This document shows, one piece after another, positions 47,411-56,944 of a stretch of 64,000 bases of DNA. The position numbers and the translations under genes are program-made. The number at the start of each line of letters is the position of its first letter. The stretch's first letter is position 1. The notes beneath the pieces are model-generated. The model worked only from the letters and a program-made list of their open reading frames with translations, had not been told where the DNA came from and searched no databases. The DNA comes from Bacteroidota bacterium (GTDB lineage: Bacteria > Bacteroidota > Ignavibacteria > Tepidaquicellales > Tepidaquicellaceae), in assembly GCA_018266895.1 (NCBI GenBank), contig JAFDZQ010000059.1, forward strand, positions 1 to 64,000, written 5' to 3'.

Positions 47411-49078
47411 CTATTTCAGAAGCAGCATCCTCTTAGTCTGTACAAAATTCCCTGTTTCTAACTTATAGAAATAAACTCCGCTTGCAAAATTGTTTCCGTT
47501 AAATTCTGTTTCATATCTTCCGGGCGAAAGATTCTCATTGATCAAAACAGCCACTTCTTTTCCAAGCAAATCAAATACTTTGAGTGAGACAAATCCTGAA
47601 TTGGGAATCCCGAATTCTAATTTGGTTACTGGATTAAATGGATTAGGATAATTCTGATTTAAATTAAATTTATCGGGAACTGAAGAGGATATCTGTCTGA
47701 TACTTATGATTTCATAATTTTTCGGATTGAACTGTGACCAGTTCGATGTCCAGTTAACAGAACCGAAAGCTCCTCTGTATGTTACATTTTCAAATCCGGA
47801 AAGATTCGGATTACTGAAAGAAGAACCAGACAATGCAGGGGAACCTGACTGCGGAATCCAGTAATTGACATTGTTAGCAGGCAGCGGAACATCAGGATAG
47901 ATGCTGAAAGGACTTGTTAACTGCACCTGTGTGTTCTGCGGAAACACCGTATTTCCAAAGGAAGAATTCTGAAGCCATGTCTGAGGTGCAAATGCTCCGG
48001 TTCCGGTACTGTCTGCAAGTCTTAAATTCCCTGCAAAAATATTATTCCTTAACTGAATCGTATCAGACTGAGATGCATCACCTACTCCCGAACCATCGAA
48101 TCTTATTCCGGTTCTCCATCCCATTATAATAGAATTGTAAACTGAAGCAAGCATATTCCTTCTTAAATGCGCTCCTCTCTGAAACAGGGGATTTACATTT
48201 GAGGAAGAAGTCATATAAGGTCCGACAACAGTCATATTTGAAAATACAGGCTTGGTTCTGGGATTGTTAAAATTGACAGGCGACTGATTGTTGTTGTCAA
48301 TTTCAAATCCGTTAGATGAACTCACATCTGCTAATGCACTGTCTCTTACGCTTAAGCCGAACTGAACTCTTCCTCTGTATCCGTTATCAGCATCCCAGTC
48401 ATCATCAAGTCCTTTGTATGCAATCAGATATTTGCAGTTAACATTGCCTCCAAACCATTCGAATGAATCATCGCCGCTGTAGCTCACCTGCACATATTCT
48501 ATAACCGTCCTGCTTCCCACTCCGCCCATTGTAAGTCCGTTGATTTCATTTCCAGAAACACCTGTAAGATTAACTCCGGCAAATTCAATTCTAATAAATC
48601 TTAACACACCTGAACTGTCATTATCTATCCTCGGCTGACCTCCGTAAACAGGTCCGAGTCCTGCACCGAAACCTTCTATCTCTGCAGAGTCGACCCCTGT
48701 TGAAGTGTTGATCCCGGATCTGCCAAGAATAATTATTCCGCCCCAGTCACCTGCATTTCTCTGACCGGCGGGCTTTCTGCTTGTAAAAACTATCGGGTCG
48801 GAAGCACTTCCGTTTGCATAAATTTTACCGCCCCGTTCAATTATAAGAGTGCCTTTTGTGTTAAAGTCACCGAAAATTTTTGTGCCCGGTTCAATTACCA
48901 AAGTTGCGCCTGACTTAACAGAATTATAACCTTTCATTACATATGTAACGGATCTGCTGAGTGTTGTGTTTGAAGTGATGCCTGACGAATTCAGTGTGGT
49001 AGAATCTATCGCTGAATAAGATTGTTCAGAGAACAAAACTACGGACACAACACAAAGAATTATTAACTTTGTTTTCAT
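47411..49078 (-). CDS. Secreted beta-helix protein with type IX secretion sorting domain
   Basis: The 555-residue protein has a signal peptide (about 1-22). A beta-helix-like body contains LVIEPGTKIFGDF, LIIERGGKIYANG, RNAGDWGGIIILGRSG and DDSFEWFGGNVNCKYL. The C-terminal ~80 residues are a T9SS type A sorting domain, starting NLNQNYPNPFNPVTKLEFGI and ending with ASGVYFYKLETG. It should be exported and attached to or released from the cell surface. It lies 77 bp downstream of a TonB receptor gene and may act as its surface partner. Confidence 0.9.
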   Translation of the reverse strand: MKTKLIILCVVSVVLFSEQSYSAIDSTTLNSSGITSNTTLSRSVTYVMKGYNSVKSGATLVIEPGTKIFGDFNTKGTLIIERGGKIYANGSASDPIVFTSRKPAGQRNAGDWGGIIILGRSGINTSTGVDSAEIEGFGAGLGPVYGGQPRIDNDSSGVLRFIRIEFAGVNLTGVSGNEINGLTMGGVGSRTVIEYVQVSYSGDDSFEWFGGNVNCKYLIAYKGLDDDWDADNGYRGRVQFGLSVRDSALADVSSSNGFEIDNNNQSPVNFNNPRTKPVFSNMTVVGPYMTSSSNVNPLFQRGAHLRRNMLASVYNSIIMGWRTGIRFDGSGVGDASQSDTIQLRNNIFAGNLRLADSTGTGAFAPQTWLQNSSFGNTVFPQNTQVQLTSPFSIYPDVPLPANNVNYWIPQSGSPALSGSSFSNPNLSGFENVTYRGAFGSVNWTSNWSQFNPKNYEIISIRQISSSVPDKFNLNQNYPNPFNPVTKLEFGIPNSGFVSLKVFDLLGKEVAVLINENLSPGRYETEFNGNNFASGVYFYKLETGNFVQTKRMLLLK

Positions 49079-49155
49079 TTGTTTTTTTTATTTTATTTTT
49101 TTAAATAATTACTCTTGAAATTTTCTGACTTTGCCGGTGATTAAAACGTTTCCTT

Positions 49156-51924
49156 TTAGAACTTATATGACAATGACAAAGAATAATCTGTTCCTGAAGA
49201 AATTCTTCTTACTTCTTTAGTTATATCAGATCCGTTCAGTTTAAATTTCTGCGTAAAGATGACATCCTGATTAAATAAATCTTTTGCATTGAACTTCACT
49301 TCGAAATTTTTAAGAAAAGATTTTGAAACTGAAAAATCCAGGATGTCCCTTCCGTTTTCCATTACATCACTGAATCCGCATTTGCCTGCTTCGGAAATCT
49401 TGTCCCCTGATCTGTTATAAAGCAGGTTAGCGCTCAATCCGAGTCTGTAATTATCATAAAAAAGTCCAATATTAACTGTGTAAGGTGATTGTCCCTGAAG
49501 TCTTCTTGAACTCTCGCTCACTGCCGTCTGAAGTCCTTCCAGATCAACCTTTGAATTAACAAGTATCAGATTTGCGTTTAAAGAAAAGTCTCTCAGGTTT
49601 TTTGAAATGAAGCCAAGCTTCTTTCTCAATTCGAATTCTACTCCGTAGTTCATTGCTCCTTTTTTTGCATTGTCAAATGTATATGAAGGTATTGCGGCAG
49701 TGAGTGTCGGTACTATTACTTTCTCTATAGGCTGATCAAAATGCTTATAAAACAAACTCACTGATGCTATCTCTCCTGCATCCGGAAATATTTCATATCT
49801 CAGGTCAAAATTCTGTATCAGACTTTCTTCAAGTCCCGGATTGCCTGACAGCTGTCCTTCGGTAATAAAATCTATGAATCCGAACGGCGCAATCTCCCTT
49901 AATTCAGGTCTTGAGACTGTTTGCGAAACAGAACCTCTTAAATTTGATTTTTCCGATAAGGCATAAGTAATGTTCAGGGACGGCAGGTAATCATTGCTCC
50001 TCTGGGAAACATTCACCGTATCACCGGATCCTCTTTCAAATCCGTTCAGCTTCTGCTCGTTGTATTCATATCTGAGACCCGTAATTATCCTCAGTTTTTT
50101 TAGCGGAATATCAAACATCAGATAACCTGCGTACAGATTTTCTGTTGCCGAATATTTATCGCTTTTATCCGTTGTTTCCACATAATATATTTTTGATGAA
50201 TTCATGTTCTCAGGGCTGAATATTCTTTCTATCGGTTCATATCCGGTCATATACGAACCGACGTTCACAGGAGCAAAAAGTCTTGCTCTGAAATTTCTGT
50301 CTGTTCCGGTTGCAAGTCCGCCGAATTTTATTTTTGATCTTCGTGTCTTTCCGGTTTTAAGAAAATTCATATCGAAATTCACACCCGCGCCTCTGCTGAT
50401 GTCAAAAAGTTCTGAATAAAATCTCTGTCCGACATTTGCATTTGCTATTGATGATAATGGCATAAAGTAAGGGTCTTCAGAACCAAGCTCTCTCTGATAA
50501 TAAGCAGTCTTGGAGTCAGGTTCATTTTTTTCAGATTCAGAATATGATGCATTCCATGTAAGATTAAGACCTGAAATCTTATTCATATAATGGCTTCCGG
50601 ATATCTGAGAAGAAATAAGTTTCCTTTCCGTAAAATCCGTGGCATAAATTTTTCTGTCAAAATCCGCAACTACTCTTGTAAATCCTTCGAAGTACTGAGT
50701 TTTGTCGTCTGAATTAACAGACATTGTATTCTTAAAACTGATTTTGTTGTTTTCTCCGATCTTGTAGTTAAGATTAAGTACGCCGCCGTTAAGTACGCTA
50801 TAGTTTGATGACCTGCCTTTGAAATTCACTAGAGAAGTTGTATCGGAGTTGTATTCGCTTCTCTGAACAGTTTCATTTTTAAAACTGTTTTTGTAAGTAT
50901 ATGCAAAAAACACTCCTAGAAGATTTTTAAACAGCGAGAAATTATTTCCGGATGAAATCTGGAATCCTCCGTTTAAGGGAGCTTTAATTTCATTTTGCGC
51001 CCAGTTATTCTTCAGACTTTTTCCGTATTCATTCGGTCCGGAGAATTTATCCGAAGGAAATTCAGCCGGGATGTTTCTTCCTCCGTCATCAAATCCCGAA
51101 TTAAAGAATAAAATCTTGTTCTGACCTGCATTATAGGAATAAAATTTTCCTTTTAAAGTAGTGCCTGACAGAAATGAACCTGTTGTTTCAAAATTGAATG
51201 TGAACTGATCTGCAAAATCCTTTGTATTCAGCTGAACAAGCCCTCCGGAAAAATTTCCCGGAAGATCAGGACTGAAAGACTTTGCAATGATAATGTTTTC
51301 AAGAAGTTTTGAAGGGAACAAATCAAAGGAAAATGATTTTCTGTCTGATTCAGTACTCGGAAGCTGGACACCGTTAAGAGTTGTGTTGCTGTATCTCTCT
51401 GAAGTTCCTCTTATGTTAACAAATTTATTATCCGCAATATTTACACCTATGACTCTTTTTAATACATCTGATGCTGCAGCATCAGGAGCTCTTTTGATCT
51501 GTTGTTCGCTTATACCGTCCTGAATCCTTGAGGAGTTTTTCTGTTCGGACAAAATAGACTGTTCATTTGACAGAGCAGCATTTGATTCTACTGAAATCTC
51601 TTCCGTCGTAAGTCCGTCAATGGTCAGAGAAACATTTATTTTTGTCACTTCTCCTGATGAGACTTTCACGCCTTTAATCAGTTTACTGTTAAATCCGATG
51701 TAAGAAACCTCAAGATTATAAATGCCCGGATTTAATTCATCAATTCTGTAAGTGCCGTCCAGATCAGACAAAGCGCCAATGCCTGTTCCCTGCACTTTCA
51801 CGACCGCTCCGGTTACCGGCCCGGAATCCGTTGCATCAGTGATTTTTCCCTGTATTGACTGTGCATATCCTGAGGCGGCTGCGAGAGTAATTATCAGGAC
51901 AAGAAGAGATAGAATTTTTTTCAT
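49156..51924 (-). CDS. TonB-dependent outer membrane receptor
   Basis: The 922-residue protein has a signal peptide (about 1-21), a carboxypeptidase-like beta-sandwich (about 22-110, GKITDATDSGPVTGAVVKV), a plug domain (about 125-235, VIGVNIADNKFVNIRGTSER; SPDLPGNFSGGLVQLNT) and a 22-strand-type barrel ending in YSLSLSYKF with the terminal Phe typical of outer membrane proteins. It imports an unknown ligand using TonB energy. It is followed by the T9SS beta-helix protein gene; no SusD-like gene is present, so it is not a classical polysaccharide locus. Confidence 0.93.
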   Translation of the reverse strand: MKKILSLLVLIITLAAASGYAQSIQGKITDATDSGPVTGAVVKVQGTGIGALSDLDGTYRIDELNPGIYNLEVSYIGFNSKLIKGVKVSSGEVTKINVSLTIDGLTTEEISVESNAALSNEQSILSEQKNSSRIQDGISEQQIKRAPDAAASDVLKRVIGVNIADNKFVNIRGTSERYSNTTLNGVQLPSTESDRKSFSFDLFPSKLLENIIIAKSFSPDLPGNFSGGLVQLNTKDFADQFTFNFETTGSFLSGTTLKGKFYSYNAGQNKILFFNSGFDDGGRNIPAEFPSDKFSGPNEYGKSLKNNWAQNEIKAPLNGGFQISSGNNFSLFKNLLGVFFAYTYKNSFKNETVQRSEYNSDTTSLVNFKGRSSNYSVLNGGVLNLNYKIGENNKISFKNTMSVNSDDKTQYFEGFTRVVADFDRKIYATDFTERKLISSQISGSHYMNKISGLNLTWNASYSESEKNEPDSKTAYYQRELGSEDPYFMPLSSIANANVGQRFYSELFDISRGAGVNFDMNFLKTGKTRRSKIKFGGLATGTDRNFRARLFAPVNVGSYMTGYEPIERIFSPENMNSSKIYYVETTDKSDKYSATENLYAGYLMFDIPLKKLRIITGLRYEYNEQKLNGFERGSGDTVNVSQRSNDYLPSLNITYALSEKSNLRGSVSQTVSRPELREIAPFGFIDFITEGQLSGNPGLEESLIQNFDLRYEIFPDAGEIASVSLFYKHFDQPIEKVIVPTLTAAIPSYTFDNAKKGAMNYGVEFELRKKLGFISKNLRDFSLNANLILVNSKVDLEGLQTAVSESSRRLQGQSPYTVNIGLFYDNYRLGLSANLLYNRSGDKISEAGKCGFSDVMENGRDILDFSVSKSFLKNFEVKFNAKDLFNQDVIFTQKFKLNGSDITKEVRRISSGTDYSLSLSYKF

Positions 51925-52174
51925 GATTTCACATGGTAAGATTAATGTTAAGCAAACTTACTTTTACTTCATTTAATAATTATTAATCAATCATTAATTG
52001 TATTAATTTATTGTTATGGAATTGTTAAGAAGTATGATTCGTGAAGGAAGCGAAGTAATCAGTTTTATAATTTAACTCTTTTTCTCGGAAAACTTTTGTA
52101 AAACCGTTTATCCGGCAAGACTGCTAATATACTTTTAAGAAAAAATAATTTCTGTTATGTTAATTCTGATTTAA
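51925..52174. other. Divergent promoter region
   Basis: This AT-rich stretch separates the TonB receptor gene (leftward) from the YdcF-like gene (rightward). No gene, clear palindrome or hairpin was recognised. Confidence 0.35.
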
Positions 52175-52285
52175 GCGAAACTAAAAATTCTTACTATCAA
52201 AAACAGGATTCTATTATTTCTGATCTTAATATCTGAGCTGGTCTCATTTTCCCTTCTTTATTATTTCAGATATAAAAATCAAAAT

Positions 52286-53164
52286 TTGACACTTACGGGA
52301 TTTGAGAATAAAACGGGAAATATCGTTTCCGCTGTCTTATATCTTCTTATATCATTATTCATCATTTTAAATATATTCAGTTCAAAGAACTTCTCAGCTC
52401 CTTACCTGTCGTTTTTGCTCATCATATCAATTATTGCCGCAGCTGCATTAACCGCAGCAGGGTTATTTATCCAGAAAGAGATCAGAATAGTCTTATCAAG
52501 CATTTTTATAATTACAAATATTTTTATATTTTCCGCATTTACTGTAATGACTTTTTCTTCAAATTTGAAAGCTGTTTTTCTGAAAAGTCTGTTGATACTT
52601 GTTCTTATATTTCTTGCCGGGATGACATTTGTTTTTATCCGTGTACTTAGTTTTACTGATGATTCCGAAACTTACATTACAGGAGACGGAAAAGCCGACG
52701 CCGGGGTGATACTCGGAGCAGCAGTATGGGGAGGAAACCGTCCGTCACCCGTATTAAGGGACAGGATAAATAAAGGTTATGATATTTACATCAAAGGCTC
52801 CGTGCCGAAGCTTGTGATCACAGGCGGCGGTTCACCGAATGAGATGACTGAAGCGGAAGTTTCCAAAAATGCTTTGATCAAATACGGTGTGGATCCGCAG
52901 AACCTCATTGTAGAGAATGAATCAAATTCTACAGTCGAACAGATTCATTTTGTAAGAGATAATCTTTATAAAAAAAGAAACTGGAAAAAGATTGTCATTA
53001 TTTCTGATAACTTTCATCTGATGAGATCAAAAGAAATCTGCAGCTTTAACGACATTAAGGCAGACTGCATTTCCACGGATAAGTCCTATTCAACGGAAGG
53101 TTATATGAATTTTTATCTTAAAGAAAGTTTTGCATTGATAATTTTCTGGATGTGCGGTATATAA
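52286..53164 (+). CDS. YdcF/ElyC-like DUF218 membrane protein
   Basis: The C-terminal half (about 130-292) is a DUF218 domain: GVILGAAVWGG, GYDIYIKGSVPKLVITGGGS, NLIVENESNSTVEQI and VIISDNFHLMRS. Several membrane helices precede it. From TTG 52286 the protein has 292 residues, but the frame stays open upstream to 52175 and encodes another hydrophobic helix (ILLFLILISELVSFSLLYYF). No ATG, GTG or TTG exists in that extension, so the true start is uncertain. Relatives act in envelope polysaccharide metabolism; the role here is unknown. Confidence 0.82.
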   Translation: MTLTGFENKTGNIVSAVLYLLISLFIILNIFSSKNFSAPYLSFLLIISIIAAAALTAAGLFIQKEIRIVLSSIFIITNIFIFSAFTVMTFSSNLKAVFLKSLLILVLIFLAGMTFVFIRVLSFTDDSETYITGDGKADAGVILGAAVWGGNRPSPVLRDRINKGYDIYIKGSVPKLVITGGGSPNEMTEAEVSKNALIKYGVDPQNLIVENESNSTVEQIHFVRDNLYKKRNWKKIVIISDNFHLMRSKEICSFNDIKADCISTDKSYSTEGYMNFYLKESFALIIFWMCGI

Positions 53165-53263
53165 ATCAGTTTAATTGCAGATCATTTTTGATTTCGGTTT
53201 AAGTTAAGCGCTTTCAAACAAATTAATTTTTTCAGCTCCGGATAATTTATTTAGGCTGCGTTC

Positions 53264-54652
53264 TTATTTGCCGATGCAGAAATTCATAAAAATATTATTC
53301 AGTATCGTATCATTTGTCACTTCACCAGTTATCTCGCCAAGATGATTAAGTGCATTTCTCAGGTCAACAGAGATAAACTCGCCGCTCATTTTGTCTTCTA
53401 GGGATTTAAGCGCATCATCAAGAGATCTTATAACATTTTCCAGACAGAACTTATGCCGTAAATTCGTTAAAACAATTTCGTCTTTTGAAAACGGGATGAA
53501 TGAGGATTTCACTTTATCGGACATTATTCTTTTCAGGTTATCCAGTGTATCTTCATTCAGCAGCGAGATGCCTGTTCCTTTATCAGAAATAATTTTCTTC
53601 AGGTCGCATTTCGAAAATACATGCACAGATTTATCTTTATCAAAATTACTTTCAAAATACGAAATGTCTTCATTAACAGATCTTTCGTCCTCCGCAGAAT
53701 CAGTAAGATAAAGTATCATATCAGCTTCATCAATTTTCCCGAAGCTTCTTCTGATGCCCTCGCTTTCAATTTCATCTTCCGAACTTCTGAGTCCGGCAGT
53801 ATCAATAAGATTAAAAAGCACTCCGTTAATAATTATATTCTCTTCGATATAATCCCGCGTGGTTCCTGCAACAGGACTTACGATCGCGCGGTTTTTATTC
53901 AGGAGATAATTAAAAAGAGAAGATTTCCCGCTGTTCGGCTTTCCTGCTATAACCAGATTTACTCCGTCTCTTATTACTTTTCCGGCAATGTAAGATTCTG
54001 TGATTCTAATAAGTTTATGTTTGAGATCCAGGATCATTGCCTTTATGTCATCAGCTTTTACAAATTCAAGACCTTCTTCGGCAAAATCAAGTTCGAGCTC
54101 CACAAGCGAAGTAATATTTATGATTTCCTGTCTTGTCCTGTGCGCAAATTCAGATAAAGCGCCTTCAAGCTGTTTAATGGATGATGAATGAGCAGAATCA
54201 GTCTTTGCTTTTATCAGATCGGCAACAGCTTCCGCCTGTGAAAGATCGATCCTTCCGTTGAGGAAAGCTCTTTTTGTAAATTCACCCGGTTCGGCATTTC
54301 TTGCGCCTGCATTTATCAGAACTGACAAAATTTTCTGTGCTATGTAAAAACCTCCGTGAGATGAAATTTCAATTACATTTTCACCTGTGTAAGAATTCGG
54401 ACTCTTAAAAACGGAAATAAGAACTTCATCTATCAGATCATTATTTTCTGAATTGTCAAATATATAACCGAAGTGAATTGTATGAGTCGCTGTGTTCAAA
54501 AGATCAATTTTCTTAATTCCCGAACTGTCTCTCCGGAAAACTTTTTCTGTAAAAGGGAAAGCATTTTCACCTGATAATCTGAGAACAGAAATACCTCCTT
54601 CTCCGGCGGGGGTGGAAATTGCGGCTATTGTATCGTACAAATTAATTTTCAT
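53264..54652 (-). CDS. mnmE: tRNA uridine-5-carboxymethylaminomethyl GTPase MnmE
   Basis: MnmE with MnmG modifies the wobble uridine of several tRNAs. The 462-residue protein has the N-terminal formyl-tetrahydrofolate domain (IAAISTPAGEGGISVLRLSG), a central G domain with GKPNSGKSS (about 227-235) and DTAGLR (about 273-278), and ends with the catalytic cysteine motif FCIGK. Its start overlaps the upstream permease gene by 11 bp. Confidence 0.97.
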   Translation of the reverse strand: MKINLYDTIAAISTPAGEGGISVLRLSGENAFPFTEKVFRRDSSGIKKIDLLNTATHTIHFGYIFDNSENNDLIDEVLISVFKSPNSYTGENVIEISSHGGFYIAQKILSVLINAGARNAEPGEFTKRAFLNGRIDLSQAEAVADLIKAKTDSAHSSSIKQLEGALSEFAHRTRQEIINITSLVELELDFAEEGLEFVKADDIKAMILDLKHKLIRITESYIAGKVIRDGVNLVIAGKPNSGKSSLFNYLLNKNRAIVSPVAGTTRDYIEENIIINGVLFNLIDTAGLRSSEDEIESEGIRRSFGKIDEADMILYLTDSAEDERSVNEDISYFESNFDKDKSVHVFSKCDLKKIISDKGTGISLLNEDTLDNLKRIMSDKVKSSFIPFSKDEIVLTNLRHKFCLENVIRSLDDALKSLEDKMSGEFISVDLRNALNHLGEITGEVTNDTILNNIFMNFCIGK

Positions 54653-55649
54653 TAAATGATTTTTTCTTTTTTAAAATCAGCCACACAAAAACGGGAGCTC
54701 CTATAAATGATGTTATGATGCCTACCGGCAGTTCCGACGGAGCTATGATAATTCTTGCAAGAGTGTCAGAAAGCAGCATGAAGAAAGCCCCGAGCAGAAT
54801 ACTGCATACTACTGAATATCTGTGATCATTACCGATCAGCAGTCTGGATAAATTGGGAATGACAAGTCCGACAAAGCTGATAATTCCCGCAACTGACACG
54901 GCGCTTGCAGCAAGGAGTGAAGCTGCGAAGACGGCAATTCTCTGCATTCTTTTCAGATTCAGTCCGAGAGACGAAGAGAACTCCTCTCCGAGACTCAGAA
55001 TATTCAGGTCTTTTGAAATAAGAACGGAAATAATAAGCCCTGTCAGAATAAAAAATATGCTGACAGAAAATTCATTCCATCCTCTTCCCGAAAATCCGCC
55101 GTTCAGCCAGTAAAGAATCTGGATTACGCTGCTTCCGGATATAAGCAGAAGCAGCCCGTTAACAGAGGAAATAAACGCACTGATTGCTATGCCTGTAAGT
55201 ATGATTTTATTTGATGAAATGTGATCAGCATGTCCTCCACCCAGACCTCTTGCAATAAAAATTATCAGAAGAGTTGCTGAAAGTGCAAAGACAAATGAAA
55301 CAGGGGTAATCACTAAATACGGCAGGGAAACCGGAAGTATAAAAATAAGGATTGCTCCGAGACCTGCTCCTGAGGAAATACCAAGCAGCCCGGGTTCAGC
55401 AAGATTATTGTTAAGAAGCGATTGAAGCACCATGCCGGAACACGAAAGTGCCGCTCCGACAAGCATTGCATTGAGCAGTCTCGGAAGTCTTATGTCAATC
55501 AGTATTTTTCTTAAAGATTCGTTATCTGAAGAGAAGATTCCTATAATTTCCCTGAGGGGAACCGCTACACTGCCCAGAGAAAGTGAAATTAAAAATGTCA
55601 CAAACAGAATTACGGCTAAAGAAATTATTATGATAATTTTTTTGGACAA
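54642..55649 (-). CDS. FecCD-family ABC transporter permease
   Basis: This 335-residue inner membrane permease of the BtuC/FecD/FhuB type has about ten helices. Signatures include RLPRLLNAMLVGAALSCSG (about 53-71), NNLAEPGLLGISSGAGLG and the coupling region FVGLVIPNLSRLL (about 265-277). Such permeases import iron-siderophore, heme or cobalamin. No ATPase or binding-protein gene is adjacent in the window. The 3' end overlaps mnmE by 11 bp, so both are on one transcript. Confidence 0.92.
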   Translation of the reverse strand: MSKKIIIIISLAVILFVTFLISLSLGSVAVPLREIIGIFSSDNESLRKILIDIRLPRLLNAMLVGAALSCSGMVLQSLLNNNLAEPGLLGISSGAGLGAILIFILPVSLPYLVITPVSFVFALSATLLIIFIARGLGGGHADHISSNKIILTGIAISAFISSVNGLLLLISGSSVIQILYWLNGGFSGRGWNEFSVSIFFILTGLIISVLISKDLNILSLGEEFSSSLGLNLKRMQRIAVFAASLLAASAVSVAGIISFVGLVIPNLSRLLIGNDHRYSVVCSILLGAFFMLLSDTLARIIIAPSELPVGIITSFIGAPVFVWLILKKKKSFNEN

Positions 55650-55709
55650 GAATAAATAAATTTAAATATGCATTTATATACAATATATTAAATCGAAATC
55701 CATAGCATA

Positions 55710-56924
55710 ATGAATAAATTTGGCTCACTAAATATAAAGATTGCTTTTATCATTAGCGGAGTTCTGATCGCATTTATAGTTTTGTATTATACGCAGACGC
55801 TTGCTCAGAAAATACAGAAACGTGAAAAGGACATTGCGGAGCTTTATGCAAAATCAATGGAGTATCTTGCAAATGATGAAAATTCATCCGGAGAATACGG
55901 TTTCATTTTTGATCAGATCATTCCTCAGATTGATTTTCCCATAATTGCAACTGACAGAGAAAAAAAGGAGATTATACTTACAAAAAATGTTGATTACGAT
56001 ACCACGCTTTCCGAAAGCAAAAAGAATGAAATTCTTTTTAAGAAAGCAAATGAAATGGATGAGATAAATCCGCCGATTGTTGTTTCATATAAGGATTCAG
56101 TCATACTGAACTACATTCACTACGGTCAGTCAAGTCTTGTAACAGAGTTAAAACTTCTCCCTTTGTTTGAAGTCATAATAGCCGGTATATTTGTAATACT
56201 CGGATATGTCGGATTTTCGTACATAAAGAAAAACGAGCAGAGCAATATCTGGGTGGGATTATCAAGGGAAACTGCTCATCAGCTCGGAACGCCTCTCACG
56301 TCACTGATGGGCTGGGCTGAAATGCTGAAGAATATTTCGCCTCAGACGGAAGATCTGAAGGAGATCACGGGAGAGATCAATAACGATCTGGACAAGCTTA
56401 AGAAAATAGCGGGAAGATTTTCCAAAATAGGTTCGAAGCCGAAATTAGACAGGGAAAATATCAATGCTCTTATCGGAAAAGTTGCAGACTATTTTGAAAA
56501 GAGAATTCCAACTCTTGTCAGCGCAGACGGGATTGCAACAAAAAAAGTTCATATTGAGATAAACAGCAGCGGCAATGCAGATGCAAATGTAAACAAGGAT
56601 CTATTTGAATGGGTCATTGAAAACCTGATGAAGAATGCGCTGGACGCCATGAATAAAAAAAGCGGAAGGATAATTTTCGATATTTCGGATACTGAAGAAG
56701 AGGTTAATATAGATGTATCGGATAACGGAAAGGGAATAGATTCCAAATACAAAAAAGATATTTTCAGGCCGGGATATTCGACAAAGACAAGAGGCTGGGG
56801 TCTCGGACTAAGCTTATCAAAAAGGATAATTGAAGATTATCACAAGGGGAAACTGTTGCTCCTCGAATCAAATACCGGAAAGGGTACGACATTCAGAATC
56901 AAACTCAATAAAAATCAGAATTAA
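55710..56924 (+). CDS. Membrane sensor histidine kinase
   Basis: The 404-residue protein has an N-terminal membrane helix (about 10-28), a periplasmic sensor region (about 30-150), a second helix (about 152-170), the H-box SRETAHQLGTPLTSLMGW (about 189-206), and an HATPase domain with NLMKNALDAM, DNGKGIDSK and GWGLGLSLSKRII. The catalytic histidine is present. No response regulator gene is adjacent. The signal is unknown. Confidence 0.92.
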   Translation: MNKFGSLNIKIAFIISGVLIAFIVLYYTQTLAQKIQKREKDIAELYAKSMEYLANDENSSGEYGFIFDQIIPQIDFPIIATDREKKEIILTKNVDYDTTLSESKKNEILFKKANEMDEINPPIVVSYKDSVILNYIHYGQSSLVTELKLLPLFEVIIAGIFVILGYVGFSYIKKNEQSNIWVGLSRETAHQLGTPLTSLMGWAEMLKNISPQTEDLKEITGEINNDLDKLKKIAGRFSKIGSKPKLDRENINALIGKVADYFEKRIPTLVSADGIATKKVHIEINSSGNADANVNKDLFEWVIENLMKNALDAMNKKSGRIIFDISDTEEEVNIDVSDNGKGIDSKYKKDIFRPGYSTKTRGWGLGLSLSKRIIEDYHKGKLLLLESNTGKGTTFRIKLNKNQN

Positions 56925-56944
56925 TTTTCATTCGATAAGATCAT

